Source: Peribacillus frigoritolerans
Lineage (GTDB): Bacteria; Bacillota; Bacilli; Bacillales; DSM-1321
Assembly (NCBI RefSeq): GCF_040250305.1
Contig: NZ_CP158190.1
Location: 652,001 to 716,000 of the forward strand
Length of the DNA stretch: 64,000 bases
Direction of reading: 5' to 3'
The position numbers were made by a program, and so were the translations under genes. This document shows positions 1 to 9,991 of this stretch, piece by piece. The notes beneath the pieces were generated by a model. That model ran no database searches. It was given only the letters and a program-made list of their open reading frames with translations, and had not been told where the DNA came from. Position 1 is the stretch's first letter, and each line of letters begins with the position of its first letter.

Positions 1-2
1 TC

Positions 3-149
3 AGTGAGTTTTCGTCTCATTTAAAACAATTAAAAATCATGGAGTATAACCAAGCATTGTTTTAAAAATATGGTGAAAATCACTTCGGTAAAATCGTGGA
101 AGGGATTCGGCAGGAGAGCATTACGGACTCCCTTTTGTCGACAAACTGA
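3..149 (+). pseudogene. possible remnant of a coding tail
   Basis: Frame 3 reads protein-like text (SEFSSHLKQLKIMEYNQALF), then an in-frame TAA at 63-65, then further protein-like text in the same frame (KYGENHFGKIVEGIRQES) up to a TGA at 147-149. This could be the truncated 3' end of a gene that begins before the window and carries a nonsense codon. It could equally be a real gene end followed by chance sequence. The last part overlaps CCCTTTTGTCGACAAACTGA, which recurs in variant form near 8497, so that stretch is probably intergenic repeat. I recognise no family. Confidence 0.2.
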
Positions 150-159
150 AAGAGGATAA

Positions 160-300
160 TCAATCCCCTTGATCGTCTTCATTTGTTTGTTCATCAGATT
201 TTTGGACGATTTCTTTTAATTCACCAATGTCACCTTTTGCATTGATAATCTCAAAAATCTCATTTAAGCCTTCTGAGGTTTTTTCATCTTCCGTTTTCAC
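160..300 (-). CDS. small acidic protein, 46 aa, unknown function
   Basis: A minus-strand ORF opens with GTG at 300, preceded at 4 bases by a perfect AAGGAGGGG ribosome binding site, which is the main evidence that it is real. The product starts VKTEDEKTSEGLNEIFEIIN and is very acidic with a helical middle (INAKGDIGELKEIVQKSDE) and an Asp/Glu/Gln-rich tail. It has no signal peptide, membrane segment or cysteine. It stands alone and runs away from kbl. I do not recognise the family. Confidence 0.5.
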   Translation of the reverse strand: MKTEDEKTSEGLNEIFEIINAKGDIGELKEIVQKSDEQTNEDDQGD

Positions 301-673
301 TATACCCCTCCTTAATTAGGTTAATGGTTAAGGTCTCCAAAAAACCAGTAGATAAAACATCGGTTGCCTTGGAAAATTGATGAAATTCTCTTCGCATTTC
401 CATTGATATAAACGCATTTTAGGCGGATGTTGATTGTAAAAACTACAAAAATTCAAATTTTTTTGTCCGCGCAATATGGACAACATTAAAATTATCTATT
501 ATTATGATTGTTATAACACTTAGTATAAAGGGATTTATGTTAATATCGAGTGTGTTTCTGGAAAAGACACGTGTATTTTTGGAAAAAAGGAAAAAAATAC
601 AATTTTTTTAAATAGGGGTAAAACATATAAAGATCCTGCATTTATTCCAACCATCAATGAGGGGGTATATTAA
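301..673. other. intergenic region upstream of kbl
   Basis: AT-rich stretch with no convincing gene. It contains a short inverted repeat (TGTCC at 466, GGACA at 478) and an ACACGTGT palindrome near 568, either of which could be a regulator site. I looked for a sigma-54 type -24/-12 promoter and found none. The kbl ribosome binding site (GAGGGGG) lies at about 658-665. Confidence 0.35.
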
Positions 674-1864
674 ATGTCAAGTGAAATATTAAATAAATTT
701 TTGAAAGAAAATTTGGAAGATTTAAAAGAAAAGGGACTTTACAACGTTATTGATCCGGTGGAAGGTCCAAACGGTCCGGTAATCACCATTGCAGGCAGAG
801 AGCTTATTAATTTATCATCCAATAATTATTTAGGTTTAGCAACAGATAGACGATTAATAGAGGCTTGCATAGAAGCGACGAAAAGATATGGTGTCGGTGC
901 CGGTGCGGTTCGTACGATCAACGGAACGTTAGACATTCATGTCAAATTAGAAGAAAAGCTTGCCGAGTTCAAACATACAGAAGCAGCCATTGCTTATCAA
1001 TCTGGATTTAACTGTAATATGGCAGCGATTTCAGGAGTGATGGATAAACACGATGCCATTCTTTCAGATGAACTGAATCATGCTTCAATCATTGATGGTT
1101 GCCGATTATCCAAGGCGAAAATTATTCCCTTTATCCATTCCGACATGGACGATTTACGGACAAAAGCACGTCAAGCAAAGGAGTCCGGATTGTATAACAA
1201 GATCATGATTATTACCGACGGAGTGTTCTCCATGGATGGGGATATTGCCAAGCTTCCTGAAATTGTGAAGATAGCAGAAGAGTTCGATTTAATCACGTAT
1301 GTTGATGATGCGCATGGTTCGGGTGTATTAGGTAATGGTGCAGGAACGGTAAAACATTTTGGATTATCGGATAAAGTGGATTTCCAAATTGGAACATTAT
1401 CCAAAGCCATTGGTGTTGTTGGAGGCTATGTAGCAGGAAAGAAAGATTTGATTGATTGGTTAAAAGTGAGAAGCCGTCCATTTTTATTTTCAACGGCTGC
1501 CACACCGGGAGCAGTTGCAGCTAGTATAGAAGCCATCGATATTTTGATGAATAGCTCAGAACTTCAAAATAAGCTGTGGGAAAACAGCGATTACTTGAAA
1601 AAAGGCCTAAAAGAATTAGGATTTGATATCGGGGAGAGCGAAACACCGATTACACCTTGCATTATAGGTGATGAAGCAAAAACGCAGCAATTCAGCAAGA
1701 GGCTGAATGAAGAAGGTGTGTATGCCAAATCCATCGTATTCCCTACCGTTCCAAAGGGAACAGGAAGAGTGAGGAATATGCCTACGGCTGCTCATACAAA
1801 AGAGATGCTGGATCGTGCAATTGCCATTTATGAAAAAGTAGGAAAAGAGATGTCAATCATATAA
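674..1864 (+). CDS. kbl: glycine C-acetyltransferase (2-amino-3-ketobutyrate CoA ligase)
   Basis: A 396-residue PLP-dependent alpha-oxoamine synthase. It should cleave 2-amino-3-ketobutyrate with CoA to glycine and acetyl-CoA, the second step of threonine breakdown. The SNNYLGL motif near residue 49 is typical, and the Schiff-base lysine lies in TLSKAIG (K244), the same place as in E. coli KBL. The DDAHGSG motif that binds the PLP pyridine nitrogen is present. Start ATG follows GAGGGGG. The next gene encodes an SDR-type threonine 3-dehydrogenase, which fits kbl better than bioF. The families are close, and no bioF lies in the biotin cluster at 38-42 kb, so a second activity as 8-amino-7-oxononanoate synthase cannot be excluded. 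Confidence 0.93.
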   Translation: MSSEILNKFLKENLEDLKEKGLYNVIDPVEGPNGPVITIAGRELINLSSNNYLGLATDRRLIEACIEATKRYGVGAGAVRTINGTLDIHVKLEEKLAEFKHTEAAIAYQSGFNCNMAAISGVMDKHDAILSDELNHASIIDGCRLSKAKIIPFIHSDMDDLRTKARQAKESGLYNKIMIITDGVFSMDGDIAKLPEIVKIAEEFDLITYVDDAHGSGVLGNGAGTVKHFGLSDKVDFQIGTLSKAIGVVGGYVAGKKDLIDWLKVRSRPFLFSTAATPGAVAASIEAIDILMNSSELQNKLWENSDYLKKGLKELGFDIGESETPITPCIIGDEAKTQQFSKRLNEEGVYAKSIVFPTVPKGTGRVRNMPTAAHTKEMLDRAIAIYEKVGKEMSII

Positions 1865-1908
1865 GAGATTGCTTGTTTCGTAGTTTAAAACATGGGGAGG
1901 GATTTTTG

Positions 1909-2868
1909 ATGAAAAAGGTCTTGGTAACGGGGGCTTTAGGTCAAATTGGTTCAGAATTGACGCTGAAAATGAGAGAGATTTATGGAGCTGACAATATCAT
2001 TGCAACAGATATTCGAAAAACGGACAGCGATGTTGCTCAATCAGGTCCATTTGAGATATTGGATGTTACGGATGAAAAAGCGATGTATAACATGGCAAAA
2101 AAACATGAAGTGGATACGATTATACATTTAGCCGCTTTATTGTCGGCAACAGCTGAAAAGAAGCCGCTTTTAGCCTGGCATTTAAACATGGGCGGATTGG
2201 TCAATGCTTTGGAATCTGCACGAGAACTTGATTGTCAATTATTTACACCTAGTTCCATTGGAGCGTTTGGTCCAACCACTCCTAAAGATTGGACACCGCA
2301 AGACATCATTCAACGACCGAATACGATGTACGGAGTGAATAAAGTATCCGGAGAGTTATTATGTGATTATTATCATCATAAATTTGGGGTTGATACGAGA
2401 GGTCTTCGATTCCCGGGACTGATTTCGTATGTCACACCTCCTGGCGGCGGAACTACCGACTATGCAGTTGAAATTTACTATGAAGCGATTAAAAACAAAC
2501 GATATACTTCTTACATTGATAAGGGAACGTATATGGATATGATGTATATGCCTGACGCTTTAGCAGCCATCATTAATTTAATGGAGGCAGATGCCTCAAA
2601 ATTAAAACATCGCAATTCTTTCAATGTGTCAGCCATGAGCTTTGATCCGGAGCAAATTGCAGCCGAAATTAAAAAGCATATTCCGGAATTTGTCATGAAT
2701 TATGAAGTCGATCCTGTAAGACAATCCATTGCAGACAGTTGGCCAAATACAATTGATTCAACTTGTGCGAAGGAAGAGTGGGGATTCAAGGCGGAATATG
2801 ATTTGGAGAAAATGACGAATGATATGTTGTTAAAGCTGAGATTAAAGTCCCTTTTAGTAACAGCATAA
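1909..2868 (+). CDS. tdh: L-threonine 3-dehydrogenase, SDR (epimerase-like) type
   Basis: A 319-residue NAD-dependent extended short-chain dehydrogenase, cytoplasmic. It should oxidise threonine to 2-amino-3-ketobutyrate for Kbl. The N-terminal Rossmann motif GALGQIG is at residues 6-12, and the YGVNK active site gives Y141 and K145. [11 protein letters not shown] and the PGGGTTDY region are typical of this Tdh class, which is unrelated to the zinc-dependent medium-chain Tdh of E. coli. I chose ATG 1909 because GGGGAGGG sits just before it; the frame is open further upstream (from 1873) without a ribosome site. It lies 44 bp after kbl and is followed by a hairpin, so kbl-tdh is a two-gene operon. 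Confidence 0.9.
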   Translation: MKKVLVTGALGQIGSELTLKMREIYGADNIIATDIRKTDSDVAQSGPFEILDVTDEKAMYNMAKKHEVDTIIHLAALLSATAEKKPLLAWHLNMGGLVNALESARELDCQLFTPSSIGAFGPTTPKDWTPQDIIQRPNTMYGVNKVSGELLCDYYHHKFGVDTRGLRFPGLISYVTPPGGGTTDYAVEIYYEAIKNKRYTSYIDKGTYMDMMYMPDALAAIINLMEADASKLKHRNSFNVSAMSFDPEQIAAEIKKHIPEFVMNYEVDPVRQSIADSWPNTIDSTCAKEEWGFKAEYDLEKMTNDMLLKLRLKSLLVTA

Positions 2869-2880
2869 TAAACCTGCCAG

Positions 2881-2920
2881 CCGAATAAAAGAGTTGCAAT
2901 ACTCTTTTATTCGGGTTACT
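2881..2920 (+). terminator. hairpin terminator after kbl-tdh
   Basis: A 14-bp perfect stem (2881-2894 with 2901-2914, core CCGAATAAAAGAGT) and a 6-nt loop, 13 bp after the tdh stop. The U-tract is poor, so termination may be incomplete. Confidence 0.7.
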
Positions 2921-2972
2921 TTATACAGGGGAATTTTAATGTTTAAGGGGTGAGCTGTTATAAACGATAAAA

Positions 2973-2986
2973 AGTAAGCGCTTTCT
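2973..2986. promoter_or_regulatory. candidate cre (CcpA) site
   Basis: AGTAAGCGCTTTCT has the GTAAGCGCTTTC core of catabolite-responsive elements, with mismatches only at the outermost T/A positions. It lies about 215 bp upstream of the permease at 3198. The rest of 2920-3197 shows no convincing gene. Confidence 0.4.
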
Positions 2987-3197
2987 ATGAAACCTTGAAC
3001 AGAATTAAGAAATAACATGAAATTTGATAGTAATCTTTCTAACTGTCAGGAATGCTTAAGAGTGAAGAATGATTTTATGAGGCAGCTTTAAGAAAGATAA
3101 AAAAAGTGGAGCCTGCTATATCATTTCTATACTAAATAGGGAGTGTATTAAGCATCTTGAAAAAATTTCGACTATTAGTAGTGTAGGGGGAAATGGA

Positions 3198-4592
3198 ATG
3201 GCAAACAAAGATTTGAATAGGGACTTGAAAGGTCGTCATATTCAGATGATCGCTTTGGGCGGAACGATTGGTGTCGGTTTATTTATGGGTTCAGCCAGCA
3301 CGATCCAATGGACAGGCCCGTCTGTAATGTTAGCTTATGCGATCTCTGGGCTTTTTATATTCTTGATCATGCGCGCAATGGGGGAAATGTTGTATTTGGA
3401 GCCAAGTACAGGTTCATTTGCAACATTTGGTTATAAGTACATTCATCCATTGGCAGGGTATATGACAGCATGGAGTAACTGGTTCCAGTGGGTTATTGTC
3501 GGGATGGCAGAAATTATTGCAGTGGGGACGTACATGCAGTATTGGTTCCCTGATCTCCCTGCTTGGATTCCAGGTTTAATCGCAATGGTGATTCTTGGAG
3601 CAGCGAACTTAATTTCCGTTAAATCCTTTGGGGAAATTGAATTTTGGTTTGCATTGATTAAAATCGTGACTATCATTTTAATGATCGTTGCAGGATTTGG
3701 ACTTATCTTCTTTGGAATCGGTAACGGAGGGGAAGCCTTAGGATTATCGAATCTTTGGGAGCATGGCGGTTTATTTACAGGTGGCTGGAAGGGCTTCTTC
3801 TTTGCTCTTTCACTGGTGGTTGCCGCTTATCAAGGTGTAGAATTAATTGGGATTACAGCTGGTGAAGCAAAAGATCCTCAAGAAACGATAACGAAAGCGA
3901 TTCAAAGTACCATTTGGCGTATTTTAATCTTCTATATCGGTGCGATTTTCATTATTGTAACCGTTTACCCTTGGGATCAATTAAGCGCGATTGGCAGTCC
4001 ATTTGTTGCGACTTTTGCGAAGGTTGGTATCACGGCAGCAGCTGGAATCATTAACTTTGTCGTAATCACGGCTGCTATGTCTGGCTGCAATAGTGGTATT
4101 TACAGTGCTGGACGCATGCTTTACACATTAGGGATGAATGGACAAGCACCAAAATTCTTTGCTAAAGTATCCAATAGCGGTGTTCCTTTATTCGGTACGT
4201 TCGGAGTGATAGTCGGGTTAGCAATTGGGGTTGTTTTAAGTTATATTGCACCAGAAAATTTATTTGTGCATGTATACAGTGCGAGTGTACTTCCTGGAAT
4301 GATTCCATGGTTTGTCATTCTGATCAGTCAAATTAAATTCAGGAAAATCAAAAAAGCTGAAATGCACAATCATCCATTCAAGATGCCTTTTGCACCTGTT
4401 ACAAACTACCTGACCATCGCTTTCTTGGTCATGGTATTGATCGGTATGTGGTTTAATGATGACACACGTATATCACTTATGGTTGGAATAGGTTTTCTTG
4501 CTATCGTTGTAATTAGTTATTTCGCTTTTGGAATAGACAAGCGTGTACAAGCCAATGCTCAGGCAGAGGCTCAGGAAGATAAAGTGGGTTAA
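3198..4592 (+). CDS. amino-acid permease, APC superfamily AAT family
   Basis: A 464-residue membrane protein of about 12 helices that should import an amino acid with protons. The N-terminal signature is clear: [20 protein letters not shown], where the GGTIGVGLF unwound segment binds the substrate alpha-carboxyl and amino groups. Length is normal for the family. It resembles B. subtilis AlaP/YbxG/AapA types, whose substrates include alanine, serine, threonine and glycine. It follows kbl-tdh after a terminator, which hints at threonine or glycine but does not prove it. A close paralogue lies at 33974-35362. ATG 3198 follows TAGGGGG. A cre-like site upstream suggests carbon catabolite control. 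Confidence 0.88.
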   Translation: MANKDLNRDLKGRHIQMIALGGTIGVGLFMGSASTIQWTGPSVMLAYAISGLFIFLIMRAMGEMLYLEPSTGSFATFGYKYIHPLAGYMTAWSNWFQWVIVGMAEIIAVGTYMQYWFPDLPAWIPGLIAMVILGAANLISVKSFGEIEFWFALIKIVTIILMIVAGFGLIFFGIGNGGEALGLSNLWEHGGLFTGGWKGFFFALSLVVAAYQGVELIGITAGEAKDPQETITKAIQSTIWRILIFYIGAIFIIVTVYPWDQLSAIGSPFVATFAKVGITAAAGIINFVVITAAMSGCNSGIYSAGRMLYTLGMNGQAPKFFAKVSNSGVPLFGTFGVIVGLAIGVVLSYIAPENLFVHVYSASVLPGMIPWFVILISQIKFRKIKKAEMHNHPFKMPFAPVTNYLTIAFLVMVLIGMWFNDDTRISLMVGIGFLAIVVISYFAFGIDKRVQANAQAEAQEDKVG

Positions 4593-4616
4593 TCTATCAT
4601 TCACTTTGGGTTTTAC

Positions 4617-4643
4617 AAAGGGTTGCTGCGGCAGCCCTTTTCC
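4617..4643 (+). terminator. rho-independent terminator
   Basis: A 10-bp stem (4617-4626 with 4631-4640, one G-T pair) with TGCG loop, ending in a T run, 24 bp after the permease stop. Confidence 0.75.
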
Positions 4644-4770
4644 AATGAAACCAAAAGGGCAGTTCAGTTTTAACAAGAGATGATAAAATGGAATAAAATG
4701 ATTGCTTACTTGTGAAGGGTGAACTTTTTATGTTCGAACTTAAAAATCATAAGAAAAGGGGAAGTTGACA

Positions 4771-5064
4771 ATGACAACTTCAAAGAAGAATTTGAGGACT
4801 TGCGAAAAGGGACACAAATACTATAAATCCAGCGACTGTCCGACCTGCCCTGTATGTGAGCAGGAACGAAAACCTGACACCGGATTTCTTTCAGTGCTCT
4901 CGGCACCAGCCAGACGTGCATTGGAATACAATGGGGTAACCTCTTTACAACAGCTCTCAACATATAGTGAAAAAGAGATTTTGAAATTTCACGGTATGGG
5001 ACCAGCTTCTTTACCTAAACTTAGGGCTGCTTTGGAGACAGGCGGGTTATCATTCAAAGATTAA
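4771..5064 (+). CDS. small zinc-finger protein with RNA polymerase alpha-CTD-like helix-hairpin-helix
   Basis: A 97-residue cytoplasmic protein with two parts. Residues 10-40 hold a Cys/His cluster (CEKGH, then CPTCPVC) likely to bind zinc. Residues 45-97 (EYNGVTSLQQLSTYSEKEIL, then KFHGMGPASLPKL) match the helix-hairpin-helix fold of the RNA polymerase alpha-subunit C-terminal domain. Such stand-alone alpha-CTD-like proteins are annotated in Bacillus; their role is unknown, and DNA binding is an inference from the fold. I chose ATG 4771 over TTG 4765 because AAGGGGAAG spaces better to it. It is a single gene between two others. Confidence 0.7.
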   Translation: MTTSKKNLRTCEKGHKYYKSSDCPTCPVCEQERKPDTGFLSVLSAPARRALEYNGVTSLQQLSTYSEKEILKFHGMGPASLPKLRAALETGGLSFKD

Positions 5065-5160
5065 TCACTTTACGTGGATAAGGGATCAGGAACATCTTTT
5101 TTATGGTCATCATCCTTGTTAAACTGATAGTAACTCTAAAAAGTGAGGTAACGAAAAATC

Positions 5161-6081
5161 ATGAGTTCCTATACTCCCTATTTTGAATTCAATCGAGAAA
5201 AGTGGGCATCTCTGCGAAACCATACTCCTCTTCCTTTAACAGAAGAAGAATTGGATAACTTAAAAGGAATAAATGAAGAAATATCCATTGTGGAAGTAGA
5301 AGAGGTTTATTTGCCCTTGACTCGTTTGATCAATTTACATGTTGAAGCATCTCAGCAGCTTAATACAGCCACCACTTCATTTCTAAAAACTGATGCTAAA
5401 AAAGTACCATATATCATTGGAATTGCAGGAAGTGTTGCTGTAGGAAAGAGTACGACAGCAAGGTTGCTTCAGACTTTATTATCTAGATGGGATAATCACA
5501 GAAACGTAGGTCTTGTCACTACCGACGGTTTTTTGTACCCAAATGATCTTTTAGAAGAAAAAGGACTCATGAAAAGAAAAGGGTTTCCTGAAAGTTATGA
5601 TACTCAAAAATTAATTAATCTTATCGGAGATCTAAAAGCAGGAAAAAATAAAGTGGAAGTTCCAATCTACTCACATTTGAAGTATGACATTTTGCCAAAT
5701 GAAGTGCAGACTATCTGTAATCCGGATATTTTAATCGTGGAAGGTGTTAATGTTCTTCAAGTTGACAAGGAAAACCAAGTATTCGTCAGTGACTTTTTTG
5801 ATTTCTCACTCTATGTAGATGCAAACGTAAACGACATAGAACGATGGTATGTTGAAAGGTTCCTTTTACTTCAAAAGACCGCATTTCAAAGTCCGGAATC
5901 CTATTTTCACCGTTATATTAACTTGTCTAAGGAACAGGCCATTAAACAAGCGACTCAAATTTGGGAAGAAATTAATTTGAAAAATTTACATGAAAATATA
6001 CTGCCGACTAAAGGACGGGCAAAACTCGTCTTGAAAAAAGGATCAGAACACAAAGTTGAAAATATCTTTTTGCGAAAATAA
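5161..6081 (+). CDS. coaA: pantothenate kinase, type I
   Basis: A 306-residue ATP-dependent kinase that phosphorylates pantothenate in the first committed step of coenzyme A synthesis. The Walker A motif [12 protein letters not shown] is at residues 87-98 (K96). Other CoaA landmarks are [28 protein letters not shown] and EGVNVLQ, all in the usual order. Length and sequence fit the E. coli/B. subtilis CoaA type, which is feedback-inhibited by CoA, rather than the type III CoaX. It appears to be a single-gene unit. Confidence 0.95.
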   Translation: MSSYTPYFEFNREKWASLRNHTPLPLTEEELDNLKGINEEISIVEVEEVYLPLTRLINLHVEASQQLNTATTSFLKTDAKKVPYIIGIAGSVAVGKSTTARLLQTLLSRWDNHRNVGLVTTDGFLYPNDLLEEKGLMKRKGFPESYDTQKLINLIGDLKAGKNKVEVPIYSHLKYDILPNEVQTICNPDILIVEGVNVLQVDKENQVFVSDFFDFSLYVDANVNDIERWYVERFLLLQKTAFQSPESYFHRYINLSKEQAIKQATQIWEEINLKNLHENILPTKGRAKLVLKKGSEHKVENIFLRK

Positions 6082-6700
6082 TAAAATGGATGCAAGGATT
6101 GTGTATTAGAATAATATTTTTTTGTAATAGCAATAAAGTAAGGAATTTTATTTATAATGGACTATGCAATAAGTCTTAAAATTAGCAATATTATCAATGG
6201 TCTTACCTTATATTGGTTTAATTATCAGTAATTATTGGTATTGTTATAATATCTAATAATTGGGTGAAATTTATGATACAAGTCAAAAAGGTAGGAGTTT
6301 AACATTTTCAGGAAGGTCCTTATTTTTTAGGGAAATGGTTACAGATCCTTCTAATTTCACTTCTGATTTTGTTAATAAATGTGTATTTTCGTCGCCTTTT
6401 CCGATGTGTCAATATTATTTCACTAACAGATTTTTCCTTCAATGAGGAGAAGTTGCTGAAAAAATCTTTTAATGCGACTATCGGGGCGGTTAAGTTTAAG
6501 CTAATTTCTTCACAAAATCAATATTTTAGCAAAAAAAGTAATAGTAGAATATTTTAATCTATGAAATAATAATAATAGACTATGATATAGTTATAAGGAG
6601 ACAGAAAAGGTGTGTTCCTTGTTCGTGCCTGGCTTTTTGTGACACCTAAGCAGGAGCGCCTACATCTTTTTTGAAAATATAGGGGATAAGGAAGGTTATA
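6082..6700. other. 620-bp AT-rich intergenic region, possible gene relic
   Basis: No convincing gene. One frame from ATG 6272 reads nine codons to a stop, then open protein-like sequence to 6557 containing one hydrophobic stretch (WLQILLISLLILLINVYF), so a decayed membrane protein is possible. At 6620-6660 the text GTGCCTGGCTTTTTGTGACACC resembles a degraded GTGCCTGGCAC repeat common between Bacillaceae genes. The mqo ribosome site is AAGGAAGG at about 6688. Confidence 0.35.
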
Positions 6701-8206
6701 ATGAGCAACATACAGAAACAAACAGACGTTATCTTAATTGGCGGCGGAGTCATGAGCGCGACTTTGGGATCATTACTGAAAGAGTTAGCACCGGAATGGG
6801 AAATCAAAGTATTTGAGAAGCTTGCAAACGCAGGAGAAGAAAGCTCTAACGAATGGAATAATGCGGGTACGGGTCATTCTGCACTGTGCGAGCTTAACTA
6901 TACATCCGAAAAATCTGACGGATCTATAGATATAAGCAAAGCAATTAAAATTAATGAACAGTTCCAAGTTTCATTGCAGTTTTGGTCGTATCTTGTAAAC
7001 TGTAAGTTGATTGATAATCCGCAAGACTTTATCATGCCATTGCCTCATATGAGTATGGTACAAGGGGATAAAAATGTAGCGTTCTTAAAGAAACGTTTTG
7101 AAGCGCTGTCAAAAAATCCTCTGTTCCAAGGTATGGAGTTTTCCGATGACCCAGCAAAACTGATGGAATGGATTCCACTTATTATGCAAGACCGTCCATC
7201 AAATGATTCTATAGCGGCAACAAAAATTGATTACGGTACAGACGTTAACTTTGGTGCTTTGACACGCATGTTGTTTGACCACTTAAAGACTAAAAACGTC
7301 GATATCAAATATAAACATAGTGTTGATAATGTTAAACGGGCTAGCGATGGCACATGGGAATTAAAAGTGCGTAATGTCGATACTGGCAGCGTAGAACGCC
7401 ATAATGCTAAATTCGTCTTTATCGGAGGCGGGGGCGGAAGCTTGCATCTGCTGCAAAAATCCGGTATTCCTGAAGGGAAGCATATCGGCGGATTCCCTGT
7501 TAGCGGATACTTCATGGTATGTAATAATCCGGAAGTTGTTGCGCAGCATCATGGAAAAGTATACGGAAAAGCTAAAGTTGGTGCTCCACCAATGTCTGTT
7601 CCGCATCTTGATACACGTTTTATCGATAATAAAAAATCGTTGCTATTTGGACCATTTGCGGGCTTCTCTCCGAAGTTCTTAAAAACAGGTTCAATGTTCG
7701 ATTTAATAACTTCCGTAAAACCGAATAATGTTTTAACTATGTTGGCCGCAGGCGCAAAAGAGATGCCATTGACAAAATACCTGATCCAGCAAGTTATGTT
7801 ATCGAAGGAACAGCGCATGGAAGAGTTACGAGAGTTCATCCCGAACGCTAAGAGCGAGGATTGGGAATTAGTAGTAGCTGGCCAACGTGTACAAGTCATC
7901 AAGGATACTGCTGAAGGCGGCAAAGGTACACTTCAATTTGGTACGGAAGTTGTCAGTGCATCCGATGGCTCGATTGCAGCATTGCTAGGTGCTTCTCCAG
8001 GGGCTTCTACTGCTGTTCATGTTATGCTTGAGGTAATTAATAAATGCTTCCCGCAACGTATGAAAGAGTGGGAACCGAAAATTAAAGAAATGATTCCTTC
8101 TTATGGAGAGTCACTAATGGAAAATACAGAGCTTCTGCACGAAATTCAAACTTCAACATCAGAGACGCTTGGTCTAAGCAAAAAAAAAGAGTTAGTTTAT
8201 AGTTAA
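6701..8206 (+). CDS. mqo: malate:quinone oxidoreductase
   Basis: A 501-residue FAD enzyme at the inner face of the membrane that oxidises malate to oxaloacetate and passes electrons to menaquinone, bypassing malate dehydrogenase. The N-terminal FAD-binding motif is [15 protein letters not shown] (residues 9-23). Family landmarks [16 protein letters not shown] and FPVSGYFMV are present, and length is typical (about 500). It is a single-gene unit ended by a terminator. Nothing in the sequence indicates a defect. Confidence 0.95.
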   Translation: MSNIQKQTDVILIGGGVMSATLGSLLKELAPEWEIKVFEKLANAGEESSNEWNNAGTGHSALCELNYTSEKSDGSIDISKAIKINEQFQVSLQFWSYLVNCKLIDNPQDFIMPLPHMSMVQGDKNVAFLKKRFEALSKNPLFQGMEFSDDPAKLMEWIPLIMQDRPSNDSIAATKIDYGTDVNFGALTRMLFDHLKTKNVDIKYKHSVDNVKRASDGTWELKVRNVDTGSVERHNAKFVFIGGGGGSLHLLQKSGIPEGKHIGGFPVSGYFMVCNNPEVVAQHHGKVYGKAKVGAPPMSVPHLDTRFIDNKKSLLFGPFAGFSPKFLKTGSMFDLITSVKPNNVLTMLAAGAKEMPLTKYLIQQVMLSKEQRMEELREFIPNAKSEDWELVVAGQRVQVIKDTAEGGKGTLQFGTEVVSASDGSIAALLGASPGASTAVHVMLEVINKCFPQRMKEWEPKIKEMIPSYGESLMENTELLHEIQTSTSETLGLSKKKELVYS

Positions 8207-8244
8207 TTTTTGGATACTGAAGCAACATTGAAATTAAAAACAAC

Positions 8245-8285
8245 AGAACCTTTAATCTATCATTGATTGAAGGTTCTTTTTTTGT
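8245..8285 (+). terminator. rho-independent terminator after mqo
   Basis: Stem AGAACCTTTAATC with GATTGAAGGTTCT (one wobble) followed by seven T. Confidence 0.85.
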
Positions 8286-8365
8286 TTTAAAGCCTATTCA
8301 ATTAAGAATGCTTATTTGTAGGCAAACTCGAAGAAAATTGAGATTATGGCTTGTACAATTTGGAT

Positions 8366-8473
8366 GTTGATTGGAACGTAGGGCACTCGCTTTCCGCGGG
8401 CGGTCCGGGAGCCTCCTCGGCTTGCGCCTGCGGGGTCTCCCCTAGACGCGCTTTACACCCGCTCCAATCGACT
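8366..8473 (-). repeat. GC-rich Bacillaceae intergenic element, copy 1
   Basis: About 108 bp, much more GC-rich than its flanks, bounded by TTGATTGG and CCAATCGA. On the minus strand it reads GATTGGAGCGGGTGT...AGACCCCGCAGGCGCAAGCC...CGGACCGCCCGCGGAAAGC. It aligns with 54937-55029 in the opposite orientation and more loosely with the two copies at 42039-42447. It has no coding frame and should fold strongly as RNA. It lies between converging mqo and the K+ channel gene. Confidence 0.7.
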
Positions 8474-8515
8474 TATTTTTAACTTTTAGATAGAACCCTT
8501 TTGTCTACAAACTGA

Positions 8516-8536
8516 GGGATGCTATTATAGCATCCC
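8516..8536 (-). terminator. hairpin at the end of the K+ channel gene
   Basis: Perfect 9-bp stem GGGATGCTA/TAGCATCCC with TTA loop, overlapping the stop codon of the minus-strand gene. There is no long U-tract. Confidence 0.5.
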
Positions 8537-9615
8537 TAAAGATTTCTGCTTCTAATGTGTGCATTTGAATTTATTTGGGAAATGGTCTCTTTATCGCAAA
8601 TAATGAAAAGCTGTGCATCATCAGGAATTCGTGCATCTAATTTTTGGTTTATGTTCAGATCACCACGATCCGCTACCAGTGTGGCTCCTTTGTTAAGAAG
8701 ATCTATAAACGCATCACGATAGGTTAGCCATTCATCTTGTTTAGGAATCTCATACATAGTTTCCTCATATTTCGTGCTCATAAGTTCTGAATACATGTGG
8801 GTGACTCCATGAGAAAATAATGATCGTACTGCTGCGTGGGAAATCATTTCTTGCGTAGGAATAAACTCATCCACCTTTACACGCTCGAATAAACGAATAT
8901 GCTTTTGATTGATCACCTCGGCTGTGACATGGATGGACGTATTTGTTTTTTCTTCAATGGCCGTTATGGCAGTGGCAACTAATAATGTCTTTCCATCGAC
9001 AAGTAACGGATCCTTTGTAGCATAATTATCTTGTGTTATTTGGTCAGCAAAAATGATAACGCCTTTTGCTTTAGGCAGATTTGCACGGAGTAATGTTTCT
9101 TCATCGGTGGCATCCCCGCGAACATAAAACAGACGCTCCTCCATCATAGGAGCTTTTTCCAAGTTATCAATGATTACAATATCAATGGTTTCATCAGATT
9201 TAAAAATTTCTTGGAGTGCTGATTTTGACTTATCACTCCAACCAATCAAAATGATATGATTTTTACCTGTATATTTCATTTTTCCACCAACTTTACGTTT
9301 TTCGATAAGATATACAGATTTAATGATTTTTCCAATAAAAAGACTAACAAGCCCAATGCCCGTGATGTAAAGACCAATGGTAAATGCTTTTCCAAGATCG
9401 GTGACCGGTGCATAGTCCCCAAAACCAACCGTAGCAAGCGTTGTAAGAACCCAGTAAACTGAGGTTAAATATGATTCGAACGTCTGTGGCTCAATAGAAA
9501 AAGCAACATACGCAGCAACTAATATGTATAAAATGGCAAATGGTATAAAGATTCTACCTCTTAATTTAATCAGGTAATATATTATTTTTTTTACCTTAAT
9601 TCTCATCATACCCAT
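8536..9615 (-). CDS. potassium channel with RCK/TrkA-N domain (YugO-like)
   Basis: A two-helix K+ channel subunit. TTLATVGFGDYAP is the pore loop with selectivity filter TVGFGD, between two membrane helices in the first 100 residues. Residues after about 115 form a Rossmann-like TrkA-N/RCK domain (KNHIILIGWS, then VVIIDN-type and RGDATDEETL segments) that gates on cytosolic ligands. B. subtilis YugO, of this type, carries K+ waves in biofilms; the same role here is inference. Start is uncertain: ATG at 9615, 9609 or 9606 are possible, with AGGATGGG favouring the later ones; the frame also extends to a TTG at 9666. No partner gene is adjacent. Confidence 0.85.
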   Translation of the reverse strand: MGMMRIKVKKIIYYLIKLRGRIFIPFAILYILVAAYVAFSIEPQTFESYLTSVYWVLTTLATVGFGDYAPVTDLGKAFTIGLYITGIGLVSLFIGKIIKSVYLIEKRKVGGKMKYTGKNHIILIGWSDKSKSALQEIFKSDETIDIVIIDNLEKAPMMEERLFYVRGDATDEETLLRANLPKAKGVIIFADQITQDNYATKDPLLVDGKTLLVATAITAIEEKTNTSIHVTAEVINQKHIRLFERVKVDEFIPTQEMISHAAVRSLFSHGVTHMYSELMSTKYEETMYEIPKQDEWLTYRDAFIDLLNKGATLVADRGDLNINQKLDARIPDDAQLFIICDKETISQINSNAHIRSRNL

Positions 9616-9991
9616 CCTAGTTTTCAAGTCATCATCGATTAAATTTATATTTCCCCAATTAAACAATTAAATAAACGTAAGTGTAAAAAAACTATTTTTT
9701 ACCCAAGTAGGGAGTAAGAAGCAAAAGAGAACTGTTTAAAATAACGTTCAGGGCTCTTTTTCTTATGCAAAAAAAGGGGCGGATCGTTGAGAATTCCATT
9801 GAGTTTCATCTGCCCAAGTTTAATAGACCATACAATCAGTTTAAGTTTCAAAACCAAGCATTTTGCTATTAAATTTCGCTCTAATTTAATATAGATTATA
9901 AAATGAACAATATTAGATGAATTTTTGTAAATAAATTATAAAATAATCATCAAAAAATAAAATTATTATTAGAATTTTCAGTATACAATGA
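9616..9991. other. AT-rich intergenic region between divergent genes
   Basis: Nothing coding is seen. A loose inverted repeat pairs GGGCGGAT near 9778 with ATCTGCCC near 9810. 9880-9990 is extremely AT-rich and probably holds promoters for both directions. Confidence 0.3.

Noticed and set aside
300..673. Sigma-54 promoter for kbl-tdh
   Set aside because: No GG/GC pair with correct 10-bp spacing was found.
674..1864. Assignment as bioF
   Set aside because: Operon partner is threonine dehydrogenase and sequence fits Kbl; only a side activity remains possible.
6260..6557. Two overlapping 61-62-codon frames
   Set aside because: TTG starts without ribosome sites in AT-rich DNA; kept only as a possible relic in the intergenic note.
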